From positions 1-64,000 of the forward strand of contig NZ_QXIO01000003.1 of NCBI RefSeq assembly GCF_003545765.1: DNA of 64,000 nt, written 5' to 3'. This DNA comes from Colwellia sp. RSH04 (GTDB lineage: Bacteria > Pseudomonadota > Gammaproteobacteria > Enterobacterales > Alteromonadaceae). Both the position numbers and the translations under genes were made by a program. The notes beneath the pieces were generated by a model. That model was not told the DNA's origin. It searched no databases and saw nothing but the letters and a program-made list of their open reading frames with translations. Shown here piece by piece: positions 26,512 to 35,274 of the stretch (positions are counted from its first letter, which is position 1; every line of letters begins with the position of its first letter).

Positions 26512-26538
26512 TGTTGATATAGCCTTTTTATATCAACA
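26512..26538. promoter_or_regulatory. 27-base inverted repeat upstream of the cytochrome gene
   Basis: Perfect 10-base arms tgttgatata (26512-26521) and tatatcaaca (26529-26538) with a 7-base spacer gcctttt. Placed between the MOSC gene end and the cytochrome start, 74 bases upstream of the latter. It could be an operator or a hairpin; no T-run follows on the minus strand. Confidence 0.5.
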
Positions 26539-26655
26539 CAGTGAGCAAAATAACTTGTGCGTTAATAAATAAGGCTACTGTGTATTTTTCAGTAAGAAAA
26601 CACTCCCTTCTACACGCCCTAAAATGATGCAGTCTATTTTTTAAAGTAATAACTT

Positions 26656-27345
26656 TTAAAAAACACCTGTTAAACGGGCTTGCCAACTTTCAACTTTTCC
26701 CAATTCTAATCGTTGTTGTATATAGTTTTTCCAATGTTGAGACAATGATTCAAGTTCAATTATTTGCTGTAATGCTTCCTTGTCCATAGGGTTATTAAAA
26801 AAAGTATCTGCAACATTATAAACAGATAAACTTTGATTTACCCTACTCACTAAGTCTAGCTTAGCATTAGTATTAATAAAGCCGGGTTTAATTACACGAT
26901 ACAGCCAACCACAACGACTTGTTTGTTGAACCTGCAAAGCAAAGTCCTTAACTTCCATAAAGAGACTTAATTTATAACAAGGAGACCTTGGTTGGCTTAC
27001 CTCAATGATGGCATCTCCAAGTTGATACTGATCGCCAATAAATACATCTCGCTCAGTCATACCTATAGTACTAATATTTTCCCCCATCGCTGATGCATGA
27101 AATAATGATTTACTTTGCGGATAAAGGGATTGCCAATAATGATAGTGCTCACAAGGGTATTGATGCAAAGCCCGCTCAATTCCTCCATGATGTTTTGTGT
27201 CAGCACAAACATCACCTTCCACCCCCTGTTCTGACAGATAAATTTTAGAACTAATTAGCGATTTTACAATCGCAGTCTTAATTCCTTTATACTCCTTTGC
27301 ATTGCCACGATATAGTGTGACATCACAACTGTGCTGGGTAGGCAT
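26656..27345 (-). CDS. MOSC-domain protein (YiiM-like)
   Basis: 229 residues from the ATG at 27345, chosen because AAGGA lies 9 bases upstream; the frame is open to 27384. The MOSC core is seen in GVEGDVCADTKHHGGIERALHQYP, GENISTIGMTERDVFIGDQYQLG and IEVSQPRSPCYKL, where the Cys is the conserved putative molybdenum-cofactor or metal ligand. A C-terminal helical tail follows as in YiiM. YiiM-type proteins help detoxify N-hydroxylated bases with molybdenum cofactor. The gene is alone; no molybdenum cofactor genes lie nearby. Confidence 0.85.
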   Translation of the reverse strand: MPTQHSCDVTLYRGNAKEYKGIKTAIVKSLISSKIYLSEQGVEGDVCADTKHHGGIERALHQYPCEHYHYWQSLYPQSKSLFHASAMGENISTIGMTERDVFIGDQYQLGDAIIEVSQPRSPCYKLSLFMEVKDFALQVQQTSRCGWLYRVIKPGFINTNAKLDLVSRVNQSLSVYNVADTFFNNPMDKEALQQIIELESLSQHWKNYIQQRLELGKVESWQARLTGVF

Positions 27346-27441
27346 TAGCGATTTTTCCTTATAATTATGAGTGTTATTGTTCACAGTACACGATAATTAT
27401 CCTTTTGTACTAGGAGTACAAAAGGATAAAAGTATTATGAC

Positions 27442-27473
27442 AAAAAAAACCACTGTATTAACAGTGGTTTTTT
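27442..27473 (-). terminator. terminator of the RND efflux operon
   Basis: Stem aaaaccactgt / acagtggtttt with loop atta, flanked by A- and T-runs on both sides, so it can work in both directions. It follows the RND gene stop. Confidence 0.85.
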
Positions 27474-27496
27474 ATAAACGGACAACTCAAAACATA

Positions 27497-30400
27497 TTAA
27501 CTAGAAGGTAGTTCTTCTTGTTTGGTTCCATTACTATGTTCAAGTGCTTTTTTCTTGTGTTTTTTTCTTGAAAACAATTGGCGAATATCTTCAATAATAA
27601 GGTATAGACAAGGAATTAACCCTAATGTCACCACTGTTGCAAATAGTACACCAAAAGCCAATGACACAGCCATTGGGATTACAATTTGTGCTTGCATACT
27701 CGTTTCAAAGAAAATGATCGGCGCAAGTCCAATAAATGTTGTTAATGAAGTTAACAGTATTGCTCTAAAGCGTTTAGTTCCTGCATGCATAACAGCATCT
27801 TTGATACTTTCACCTCGTCGCCTTGCGTTATTAACATAATCAACCATCACTAAGGAGTCATTAACCACAACACCTGCTGCCGCTAGAATCCCCATAACAG
27901 ATAGTGCATTTAAGTTCATACCTAGAATTAAATGACCAAATACAGAACCTATTATTCCAAAAGGAATCACTATCATAATCATAAAAGCTTGCGAGTAAGA
28001 TTTTAATGGTATGGCAAGTAATGAGAAAATAACCATCAATGATATAGCAAAATCACGTAATTGATTATTAATGCTATCCATCTCTTCTTGAATACTACCT
28101 GTTACTTCACTTTTAACTAATGGGAATTGACGTAGCAATTTAGGAATAAAGTTGTCACGAATATCATTAGCCACTTTAAATGGTTCCACTTGCTCAGCAT
28201 CTACACTAGCCCATACGTTAATAGTACGGTTACCATTTTCACGTCGAATACGGGTTACACCGTCAGTCAGTTTTATCTCAGCTAATTCTGATAGTGGTAG
28301 CTCAGCGCCATTTGGTGCTTGAATCATTACATCTTCAACATGTCCCACAGAACTACGTTCTTCTTGCGGATAACGAACCATCACTTTAATTTCTTCTGTA
28401 TCACGAAGAATACGCTGAGCCTCTAAGCCATAAAAGCTATAGCTCACTTGTGATGCGATATCTGCTAAGGTTAATCCCATAGAGTAAGCTAATGGCTTTA
28501 ATTCAAACTGAACTTCTTTAGCACTCGTTTGACGTGAGTCATTTACATCCCCCACCCCTTTTAACGAGTTAAGTTTGACCTTTAACTCTTTTGCTGCGGC
28601 AAGTAGTTGCTCGTCATTTTGAGACTCTAATCTAAAGGCTATATCACCATCATCACGACCACCGCCAAAAAGGTTGTCACTTATGGTTAGCGATTTAACA
28701 CCGGGATAGTTTGGAATAGCATTTCGCCATTTATCGGCTAATTCAAAAGTATCCATTGCACGTAATTCAGGATCAACAAGTTTAACCATAACGCGACCGC
28801 TGGTTCGGCTTTGTAAATCAACTTGCATGTCTGAAATCATGCCATTGCCATGCTCTGCTTCAATTTCTTGATCAATTCTATACAGCACATTTTGAATATT
28901 TAGTACCGCTGAAAGGGTTGCCTTCTCAGATGCATCAATATTCATCTCTACTGAAACGCGAGGAAAGTCATGGGGAATTTTTGGTTGACCAATAAAACGA
29001 ACCAAACCACCTTGGAACAAACCAGCACTTAATAACATAACACTAATAAAAAACATCAATACGCCATAACGATATTTAATGCATACTGCTAGCGTTGGGC
29101 GATATACGTTATCAATAAAACTTTTTAATGACTTATCAATAATAGCTCGAAGTCTATCTAAAGGGTTTTTCGGGTTGAATTTTTTCATTTTCATCTGCGC
29201 TAAATGCGCGGGTAAAATCAGTTTAGATTCAATAAGTGAAAATATTAAACAGAAAACGACAACAAAACCGATAGATTTGCTAAACGCAGAGCCAGGTTCA
29301 TTATCTAACACGAAAGGTAAAAAGACGGCTATTGTGGTTAAAACACCAAAGGTTGCTGGCATGGCAACACGTTTTACGCCACGTATTACATTATCAACAC
29401 TATGACCTCGCTCTTCAATTTCATCATGAGCACTTTCGCCCATTACTATTGCATCATCGACCACAATACCTAGTACTAAGATAAAGGCGAATAAACTGGT
29501 AATGTTAATCGTGACATTAACGAACTCCATCGGCATAACCAGTAATGTACCTAAGAAGCACACAGGTAAACCCATCATGACCCAAAAGGCTAATCGAACA
29601 CGTAAAAATAAAGCTAACATTAAGAAAACCAGTACCGCACCACTTTTCATATTGTCCATCATCATTTCTAGACGACCTTCAAGGTAGTATGTCATATCTA
29701 CCCATGTCTCTAGCTTTACGCCTTGAGGAAGAAACTCTGATTTTTTCTCAACAAAATCATTTAATACCGCAGCAACATCGGTAATACTCTGATTCTCTGA
29801 TGCACCGATGAAGAAGGTCACTGAATTTTTACCATTAAATTTCGAGTACTGTAGCCCTTCTTCGAAACCATCATTAATCGTCGCTAAGTCACTAAGCATA
29901 ACCTTAGTACCATCTTCCAAGGTCACTACAGGTATTTGTTCAAATTCATGGCCATAATACGCTTGTTCTTCAACACGTAAATTGATGTAACCATTTTCAG
30001 CGCGAATTTGACCAGCAGACATGTTACGGGAATAGCCTCGAACTGCATTAGCAACATCTCTAAAACTAAGATCATATTCTCTTAATTTATCTTTACTGAC
30101 TTCAATAGAAATTTCGTAACCTAATCCGCTAAAAAATTCAGAGACATTAACTAAAGGAAGCTGTTGTATTTCATCATGTATTTTACGCCCTAGTTCTTTA
30201 AGTTCTTTATTAGTTAAATCACCAAACAAACTGATATACATGACTTCTTGACGGAACTTTTCACGCTCGACTTTGATGCGTTCCATACCGTCAGGAAAGC
30301 TTGGGATAGAATCAATTGCTGATTTCACTTCTTCTAATACAATTTGAGGATCATAGTCAGTATCCACTTCAAACCAACCATTTGAATAACCACGGTTTGA

Positions 30401-30733
30401 ATAAGTAATCACACGTTTAAGACCTTGAACTGACTCAAGCGCCTCTTCAATCTTAATGGTGATACCTTCTTCAACTTCTTGTGGCGCGGTTCCTGGGTAT
30501 GGTGCAGCGTAAGAAATCCAATTGATTTTAACTTGTGGGAACATTTGCTTGTTTATGGTATTGATCGTTAGAAAGCCACCAACCAAGATAAAAATCATTA
30601 ATAAGTTTGCCGCAACACTATTACGGGCAAACCATGCAATTAAACCTTTATGGGTATCAATACCATCAATGTTTTGACTATTCACGTTATCTTTTTCTAA
30701 CGCATCGTTACTAGGCTTATCAGAAGAGGCCAT
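27497..30733 (-). CDS. RND-family efflux transporter, inner-membrane pump
   Basis: 1078 residues, full length for the AcrB/HAE family. A first membrane helix (about 35-55) is followed by a large periplasmic porter loop, a block of membrane helices, a second periplasmic loop and a final helix block. The proton-relay acidic pair is present in the fourth helix (VLVLGIVVDDAIVMGES). The adaptor gene lies 2 bases upstream, so the two form an operon. The pump would export a hydrophobic or amphipathic compound; no outer-membrane TolC-like gene or regulator is adjacent, so the substrate is unknown. Its sequence (APYPGTAPQEVEEGITIKIEEAL) is typical of the poorly characterised marine branch. Confidence 0.93.
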   Translation of the reverse strand: MASSDKPSNDALEKDNVNSQNIDGIDTHKGLIAWFARNSVAANLLMIFILVGGFLTINTINKQMFPQVKINWISYAAPYPGTAPQEVEEGITIKIEEALESVQGLKRVITYSNRGYSNGWFEVDTDYDPQIVLEEVKSAIDSIPSFPDGMERIKVEREKFRQEVMYISLFGDLTNKELKELGRKIHDEIQQLPLVNVSEFFSGLGYEISIEVSKDKLREYDLSFRDVANAVRGYSRNMSAGQIRAENGYINLRVEEQAYYGHEFEQIPVVTLEDGTKVMLSDLATINDGFEEGLQYSKFNGKNSVTFFIGASENQSITDVAAVLNDFVEKKSEFLPQGVKLETWVDMTYYLEGRLEMMMDNMKSGAVLVFLMLALFLRVRLAFWVMMGLPVCFLGTLLVMPMEFVNVTINITSLFAFILVLGIVVDDAIVMGESAHDEIEERGHSVDNVIRGVKRVAMPATFGVLTTIAVFLPFVLDNEPGSAFSKSIGFVVVFCLIFSLIESKLILPAHLAQMKMKKFNPKNPLDRLRAIIDKSLKSFIDNVYRPTLAVCIKYRYGVLMFFISVMLLSAGLFQGGLVRFIGQPKIPHDFPRVSVEMNIDASEKATLSAVLNIQNVLYRIDQEIEAEHGNGMISDMQVDLQSRTSGRVMVKLVDPELRAMDTFELADKWRNAIPNYPGVKSLTISDNLFGGGRDDGDIAFRLESQNDEQLLAAAKELKVKLNSLKGVGDVNDSRQTSAKEVQFELKPLAYSMGLTLADIASQVSYSFYGLEAQRILRDTEEIKVMVRYPQEERSSVGHVEDVMIQAPNGAELPLSELAEIKLTDGVTRIRRENGNRTINVWASVDAEQVEPFKVANDIRDNFIPKLLRQFPLVKSEVTGSIQEEMDSINNQLRDFAISLMVIFSLLAIPLKSYSQAFMIMIVIPFGIIGSVFGHLILGMNLNALSVMGILAAAGVVVNDSLVMVDYVNNARRRGESIKDAVMHAGTKRFRAILLTSLTTFIGLAPIIFFETSMQAQIVIPMAVSLAFGVLFATVVTLGLIPCLYLIIEDIRQLFSRKKHKKKALEHSNGTKQEELPSS

Positions 30734-30735
30734 AT

Positions 30736-31947
30736 TTATTCTCCTGACTCATTATTTGCAACTTGAGTTACCGGTTCTTTAGCTTCTAACTCTTCAGCCT
30801 CTGGTGTTTCTTCTGCACCCGCCAAGGCCAGTTTCATACCATTAATTGGGTAGTCAAGTGCAGAAATAATTAACTGATCACCGTCAACTAGACCTTTACC
30901 TACAATAACATTGCTTCCTTGTTGACGAACTATGTCAATAGAAGCAAAATGTAATTTTGATTCACTGTCTAATAAAGCTACTTTACCATCAACAACTAAA
31001 TATCTAGGAATTGACGCGGCTGAAGCAATATTCAACCCAACAATATTAGCGTTTACATAACTTCCAAAACGAAGTGGAGATTCACCATTAGCTGGCTGTG
31101 ACAATAGGTAAGGATCATTAATTTCTGCCACCAAATAAGTCATGCGACTTTTATTATCAACTACACCTTCACTACGTGCTATCTCAGCTTGCCACTGTGT
31201 GTTTTGTCCAGCAAACTTGCCATTTAAATGGACTTTCGCTTGTTTACCTTGCTCAACTAAATATTGAAGCTGATTATCGGCAACTGGCAACCTAACTTCT
31301 GCAACAGCCGTGCCTAATACGTGTCCTAACTTGCTACCGACACTGACAAAAGATCCTAAACCAATATCTCTGCTATCAATCATCGCATCGTAAGGTGCTC
31401 TTATTTCTGTGCGTTCTAAATTACGCTCGGCTCTTAATTCTGCCGCTTGTGCCGCTTTTACACGAGCAAGCTCTTGTGCAAGTTGAGGCTTACGTAAACT
31501 TAACTCTGTTGGTGAAGTATCCGTAATTTGTTTCCACTCACGTTCAGCAACTTTACCCTGTGCGACTTCTTTTTCTAATGCAGCTCTTGCTGACGCCATA
31601 TTAGCTTGGGCATCGATAAGCGCAGCTTGATAATCACTTGGATCAATACGAGCAAGTAATTGGTTCTTCTTAACAAAGCCACCGCGTACAAACGTATCAC
31701 TTAACTCAACAATTTGGCCGTTAACTTGGGCAACTAATTGAGTTTCATACTTAGGCTTAACGATACCATGAGAGCTAACTTCTAATGTTAACGGTGCAAC
31801 ACTAATGTTTTCCACGGCAACAATAGGTGTATTATCTACTTCAGCTTTTTCTTCTGGTGGTTTTTTCATACTAGAAAAACCAATCATGGCAAGAACGCCG
31901 GCAGCTAAAATGACAATTGGAATAATTATTTGTTTTTTACGAGCCAC
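30736..31947 (-). CDS. RND efflux periplasmic adaptor (membrane fusion protein)
   Basis: 403 residues. An N-terminal membrane anchor (IIIPIVILAAGVLAMIGF) precedes the adaptor body. The lipoyl-like halves are GIVKPKYETQLVAQVNGQIVELSDTFVRGGFVKKNQLLARIDPSDY and TEIRAPYDAMIDSRDIGLGSFVSVG, flanking a helical hairpin (about 105-165). A C-terminal beta-barrel and membrane-proximal domain follow. It bridges the RND pump and an outer-membrane channel. It stops 2 bases before the pump gene and is thus co-translated with it. Confidence 0.92.
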   Translation of the reverse strand: MARKKQIIIPIVILAAGVLAMIGFSSMKKPPEEKAEVDNTPIVAVENISVAPLTLEVSSHGIVKPKYETQLVAQVNGQIVELSDTFVRGGFVKKNQLLARIDPSDYQAALIDAQANMASARAALEKEVAQGKVAEREWKQITDTSPTELSLRKPQLAQELARVKAAQAAELRAERNLERTEIRAPYDAMIDSRDIGLGSFVSVGSKLGHVLGTAVAEVRLPVADNQLQYLVEQGKQAKVHLNGKFAGQNTQWQAEIARSEGVVDNKSRMTYLVAEINDPYLLSQPANGESPLRFGSYVNANIVGLNIASAASIPRYLVVDGKVALLDSESKLHFASIDIVRQQGSNVIVGKGLVDGDQLIISALDYPINGMKLALAGAEETPEAEELEAKEPVTQVANNESGE

Positions 31948-32327
31948 TTTTTAAATCCCTAATACTAATAAATTAACAGATACGGTATTGTAATGCTTCA
32001 TAGCATAACCAGTTTTTGGTTACATGCATTAACAAAGTTGTAACGCTCTATTACAAAATTCGCACCACTTTCGACTTCTTTCTAAGAAACCATAGACAAT
32101 CTCAAATTTAAACATTACATATCAATACATTACAAATTATTTTTTATTTCATTGTTTACAATAACCTTAAGTAGAACCAACGAAGTTTTTTTTGCATTGG
32201 CATGTTTAACCAAAAAATCATGCTTTTACTCAATTATTTATGAAATATATACTTACTAAAGGTCTAAGACTTCATGAATAATAAGTCGTAGAATATTAAA
32301 TGTTATTTTTCATATAAGGTTTAGTCT
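31948..32327. other. AT-rich intergenic region between divergent RND operon and terB-like gene
   Basis: 380 bases that should carry both promoters. No recognisable palindrome, RNA gene or small ORF with a good ribosome site was seen. Confidence 0.5.
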
Positions 32328-32786
32328 ATGTTTTCTCAATTGAAAGATTTTTTTTCAAGCTTGCATCAAACAGAACAAAGCAGCACGACAATATCTACTG
32401 AATTGGCTTGCGCTGTCTTATTTTGTGAAGTCATGAGAGCAGACGACAATTATACGAATGAAGAACAAGAAAAGCTCACTTGCCTATTACAAAATCAATT
32501 CTCACTCTCTAATGACCAAGTTACAGATATTCTTGAACAAGCCATTCAACTCAGTGAAAATGCAAACGATTTTTATCAATTTACCAGTCAGCTTAACCAA
32601 CATTTATCATTAGACGACAGGATTAACATTGTCGTTTTGCTGTGGCAAATCGCTTATGCTGATGGAGAGTTAGCGAGCATAGAAGAACATATTATTAGAC
32701 GTATTGCCGATTTATTACATTTAAGACATAGTGAATATATCGCGACCAAAATCCAAGCAGAGAAAAAATTTGTATCTACAAACTAG
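32328..32786 (+). CDS. TerB-like protein
   Basis: 152 residues, all helical. Two TerB-type segments are visible: AVLFCEVMRADDNYTNEEQEKLTCLL and LLWQIAYADGELASIEEHIIRRIADLLHL, each with a conserved acidic metal-binding (D/E) helix turn as in TerB/DjlA N-domains. The family is named for tellurite resistance, but isolated chromosomal members like this one have no assigned function. It lacks other ter genes nearby, so tellurite resistance is not implied. Confidence 0.8.
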   Translation: MFSQLKDFFSSLHQTEQSSTTISTELACAVLFCEVMRADDNYTNEEQEKLTCLLQNQFSLSNDQVTDILEQAIQLSENANDFYQFTSQLNQHLSLDDRINIVVLLWQIAYADGELASIEEHIIRRIADLLHLRHSEYIATKIQAEKKFVSTN

Positions 32787-32931
32787 GTGTTGAACTTTGT
32801 TTAATAATATCAACAAAGCTCAACACGCCCTAATATGATTAAACAATTAAACCACATTGCTCATTTGTCTTTCGACCTATTATAGATATTACGTTACAAT
32901 AGACACTTAGATTTTTTTATTGGTAGTATTA

Positions 32932-33786
32932 ATGACTCAAGACACCATCACAAACCAAGCTGAAATTGGTAAATTCAACACCTTAAAGGTTATCGCAAAA
33001 ACAGATAACGGTGCCTATTTAGATGCTGGTGATTTAGGTGAAATTTTATTACCCAACCGTTTTCTCCCAGATGACTGTGAAGTTGATAGCTTAGTTTCTG
33101 TATTCATCTACTTAGATTCAGCAGATAGACTTATCGCAACAACCGAAAAACCTCTTGCTCAAGTAGGCGAATTTGTTTCCCTTAAAGTCGCACAAGTTAA
33201 TAAGATGGGAGCTTTTCTAGACTGGGGGCTTCCCAAAGATCTATTAGTTCCTTACAACCAACAACATACCAAAATGGAAGTAGGTAAATATTATTTAGTT
33301 CGTGTATTTCTTGATCAACGTACTGAGCGTATTGCCGCATCAAGTAAGCTTGATAAATTTATTGATGTTTGGCCTGCAGAATACACTGACGGTGAAGAGG
33401 TCTCTTTAACTATTGCTAATAAAACAGATCTTGGTTTTAAAGCGATTATTAATGATTTGCACTGGGGCTTACTTTACGATAATGAAATTTTTCAACCACT
33501 TCGCGTTGGTCGAAAAATCACTGGTTATATAAAAAAAGTTCGAGATGATGGTCGCCTAGATTTAATATTAACACGTGGTGGTAAAGGTAAAGTTATCGAT
33601 TTTGCCGATAAGTTTATTCGCTTTTTACAAGACAACGATGGTTTTACAACGCTTAACGACAAAAGTAATCCTGAATTAATCAAAAGAACCCTAGGGGTAA
33701 GTAAAAAAACATTTAAGGCTACGGTTGGCAATTTACTAAAAAAAGGAAAAGTTTCAATAGAGAAGAATGGTATAAAACTACTGTAA
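32932..33786 (+). CDS. CvfB/YitL-like S1-domain RNA-binding protein
   Basis: 284 residues from the ATG at 32932; the frame also contains an upstream TTG at 32920. Three S1-like modules are visible (starting near FNTLKVIAKTDNGAYLDAG, FVSLKVAQVNKMGAFLDWG and GRKITGYIKKVRDDGRLDLIL), then a C-terminal winged helix (LGVSKKTFKATVGNLLKKGKVSI). The layout matches CvfB of Gram-positive bacteria and its proteobacterial YitL homologues, which bind RNA and affect post-transcriptional control. The stop codon is one base before the next gene's ATG. Confidence 0.88.
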   Translation: MTQDTITNQAEIGKFNTLKVIAKTDNGAYLDAGDLGEILLPNRFLPDDCEVDSLVSVFIYLDSADRLIATTEKPLAQVGEFVSLKVAQVNKMGAFLDWGLPKDLLVPYNQQHTKMEVGKYYLVRVFLDQRTERIAASSKLDKFIDVWPAEYTDGEEVSLTIANKTDLGFKAIINDLHWGLLYDNEIFQPLRVGRKITGYIKKVRDDGRLDLILTRGGKGKVIDFADKFIRFLQDNDGFTTLNDKSNPELIKRTLGVSKKTFKATVGNLLKKGKVSIEKNGIKLL

Positions 33787-33787
33787 T

Positions 33788-34909
33788 ATGAGAACAAAGT
33801 TAACTGTCTTTCTGATAATAATCAGCCTATTTTCATGCCGAGTTAACGCAATTAATGTCACTTATATTGCTGATACCAATGAAATCACCCCTTTTTGGCA
33901 AAATGTTCATGATATTGCTCAGGCTGCTGCTCAAGACTTAAATATTAACTTAACCTTCGTTCGAGGTGAGGGGCATCGTCTATATCAAGATGAAGTCATA
34001 AAGAAAATAGTTGAGGCAAAAACTAAGCCTGACTTACTTATTTTTATGGCGCATAAACGCAGTGCCTTGAGAAATTTTACCCTACTTGAGCAAGCAAAAA
34101 TTCCTTTTGTGACTCTTTCTCATTTTACCTACAAAGATAATCTTAACCTCAAACCTCAAATTGGCTACCCACAAGAAAAGTTTAAATTTTGGTTGGGTGA
34201 GCATTATGATGACCACACTCAAGGGGCTTATTTACTGATGAATAATTTGCTCACACGCGCAAAAAAAGTAAAGCCTGACAACCCTCTCATTAAAGTGTTA
34301 GCAATAAATGGAGATTTTGCTGCGCAATCACTGCAAAAAACAGCAGGATTTACCAAAAGTGTTAACGAGGATAATCAAGCCATTCTTGTACAAAATATTG
34401 TCGCTTATTGGGATTATGACAAAGCCGAAGATTATTTTATAAACCTATATCGGCGACATAAAGGCATTGATGTTGTATTGGCAGCATCAGATCATATGGC
34501 TGTTGCAGCGATTGAAGGAGCTAAAGACATTGGCCTGATACCTAATAAAGACATTTTTATTGGTGGTTTTGATTGGGATAGAAAAGCGATAAGAGGAATT
34601 AAGCAAGAACAATTAACAGCTTCGGCTGGCGGTCATATCTATAGTGTAGCTTGGCTAATGGCCAAGGTTTATGATCATTTTCAAACTAAAACTGTGTTTC
34701 ATCCAGGTATTCAATCTCCAAGTAGTGAATTTAGTTTGATTGATATTCACAATGTAAATGCCATGGAAAAATTGACCTATCAAAACGACTTTTTCCATAT
34801 TAACTTTTATTGCTTCACTCAAACGTACACAAAAGAAAGTGTTTATAACTTTTCAATTAACGCATTAAATAGGCAAATAAATCGCGCATCTAATCATACT
34901 TGCCATTAA
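33788..34909 (+). CDS. orphan periplasmic sugar-binding-like protein
   Basis: 373 residues with a signal peptide (MRTKLTVFLIIISLFSCRVNA). The body has the type I periplasmic-binding fold of the LacI/RbsB family: an N-lobe starting VTYIADTNEITPFWQNVHDIAQAAA and the hinge segment VLAASDHMAVAAIEGAKDIGL, then IFIGGFDWDRKAI. No permease or ATPase genes accompany it, so it may feed a receptor or sensor rather than an ABC importer. Its ATG lies one base after the CvfB stop, implying coupled expression with an RNA-binding protein, which is odd for a periplasmic binding protein. Ligand unknown. Confidence 0.8.
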   Translation: MRTKLTVFLIIISLFSCRVNAINVTYIADTNEITPFWQNVHDIAQAAAQDLNINLTFVRGEGHRLYQDEVIKKIVEAKTKPDLLIFMAHKRSALRNFTLLEQAKIPFVTLSHFTYKDNLNLKPQIGYPQEKFKFWLGEHYDDHTQGAYLLMNNLLTRAKKVKPDNPLIKVLAINGDFAAQSLQKTAGFTKSVNEDNQAILVQNIVAYWDYDKAEDYFINLYRRHKGIDVVLAASDHMAVAAIEGAKDIGLIPNKDIFIGGFDWDRKAIRGIKQEQLTASAGGHIYSVAWLMAKVYDHFQTKTVFHPGIQSPSSEFSLIDIHNVNAMEKLTYQNDFFHINFYCFTQTYTKESVYNFSINALNRQINRASNHTCH

Positions 34910-35169
34910 GGCTTTTGGGATTCTAAGCATATTTTAGCTTCTCTTGACTAAGGCGTATTAACCTTTGCTGATATTTTCAGCAATGCGCTATTTTATTGAT
35001 AGCAAAGCAGTATGAGCGCAATTTGGTTGTTCCAAATAAGTGAATACTCATACCGCTAGTGTTAAAAAAGCTATTGCCCTTAGGGCTGAGGCTAAAATCA
35101 CTTTACTCTGTGTTAAAAGCTACTAATTTAGTGGGGGTTAGTGAGTTGTTTTAACCATATGTTAACAAT

Positions 35170-35207
35170 TTCATCTCAGGTTAACTTATCTCTTAACCTG
35201 AGATGAA
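35170..35207. repeat. perfect 15-base inverted repeat (hairpin)
   Basis: Left arm ttcatctcaggttaa (35170-35184), 8-base loop, right arm ttaacctgagatgaa (35193-35207). Perfectly symmetric. No T-run on either strand, so it is not a typical terminator. Confidence 0.85.
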
Positions 35208-35242
35208 GCTATAAAGTAAAAGATATTGTTTTGCTTTATAGC
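35208..35242. repeat. second hairpin, directly adjacent
   Basis: Arms gctataaag (35208-35216) and ctttatagc (35234-35242) with a 17-base loop. It directly abuts the preceding 15-base inverted repeat. Confidence 0.7.
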
Positions 35243-35274
35243 GTTTATAACTATTTCAAGCGCTGATTACCCTG

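Larger units (their letters stand above)
34910..35274. other. intergenic region between convergent genes with two adjacent hairpins
   Basis: 365 bases. The 3' half (35170-35242) contains two hairpins listed separately. The rest holds no recognisable signal or small gene. Confidence 0.6.

Noticed and set aside
32328-32786. Tellurite resistance operon
   Set aside because: Only a TerB-like domain is present; TerA, C, D, E and Z are missing.
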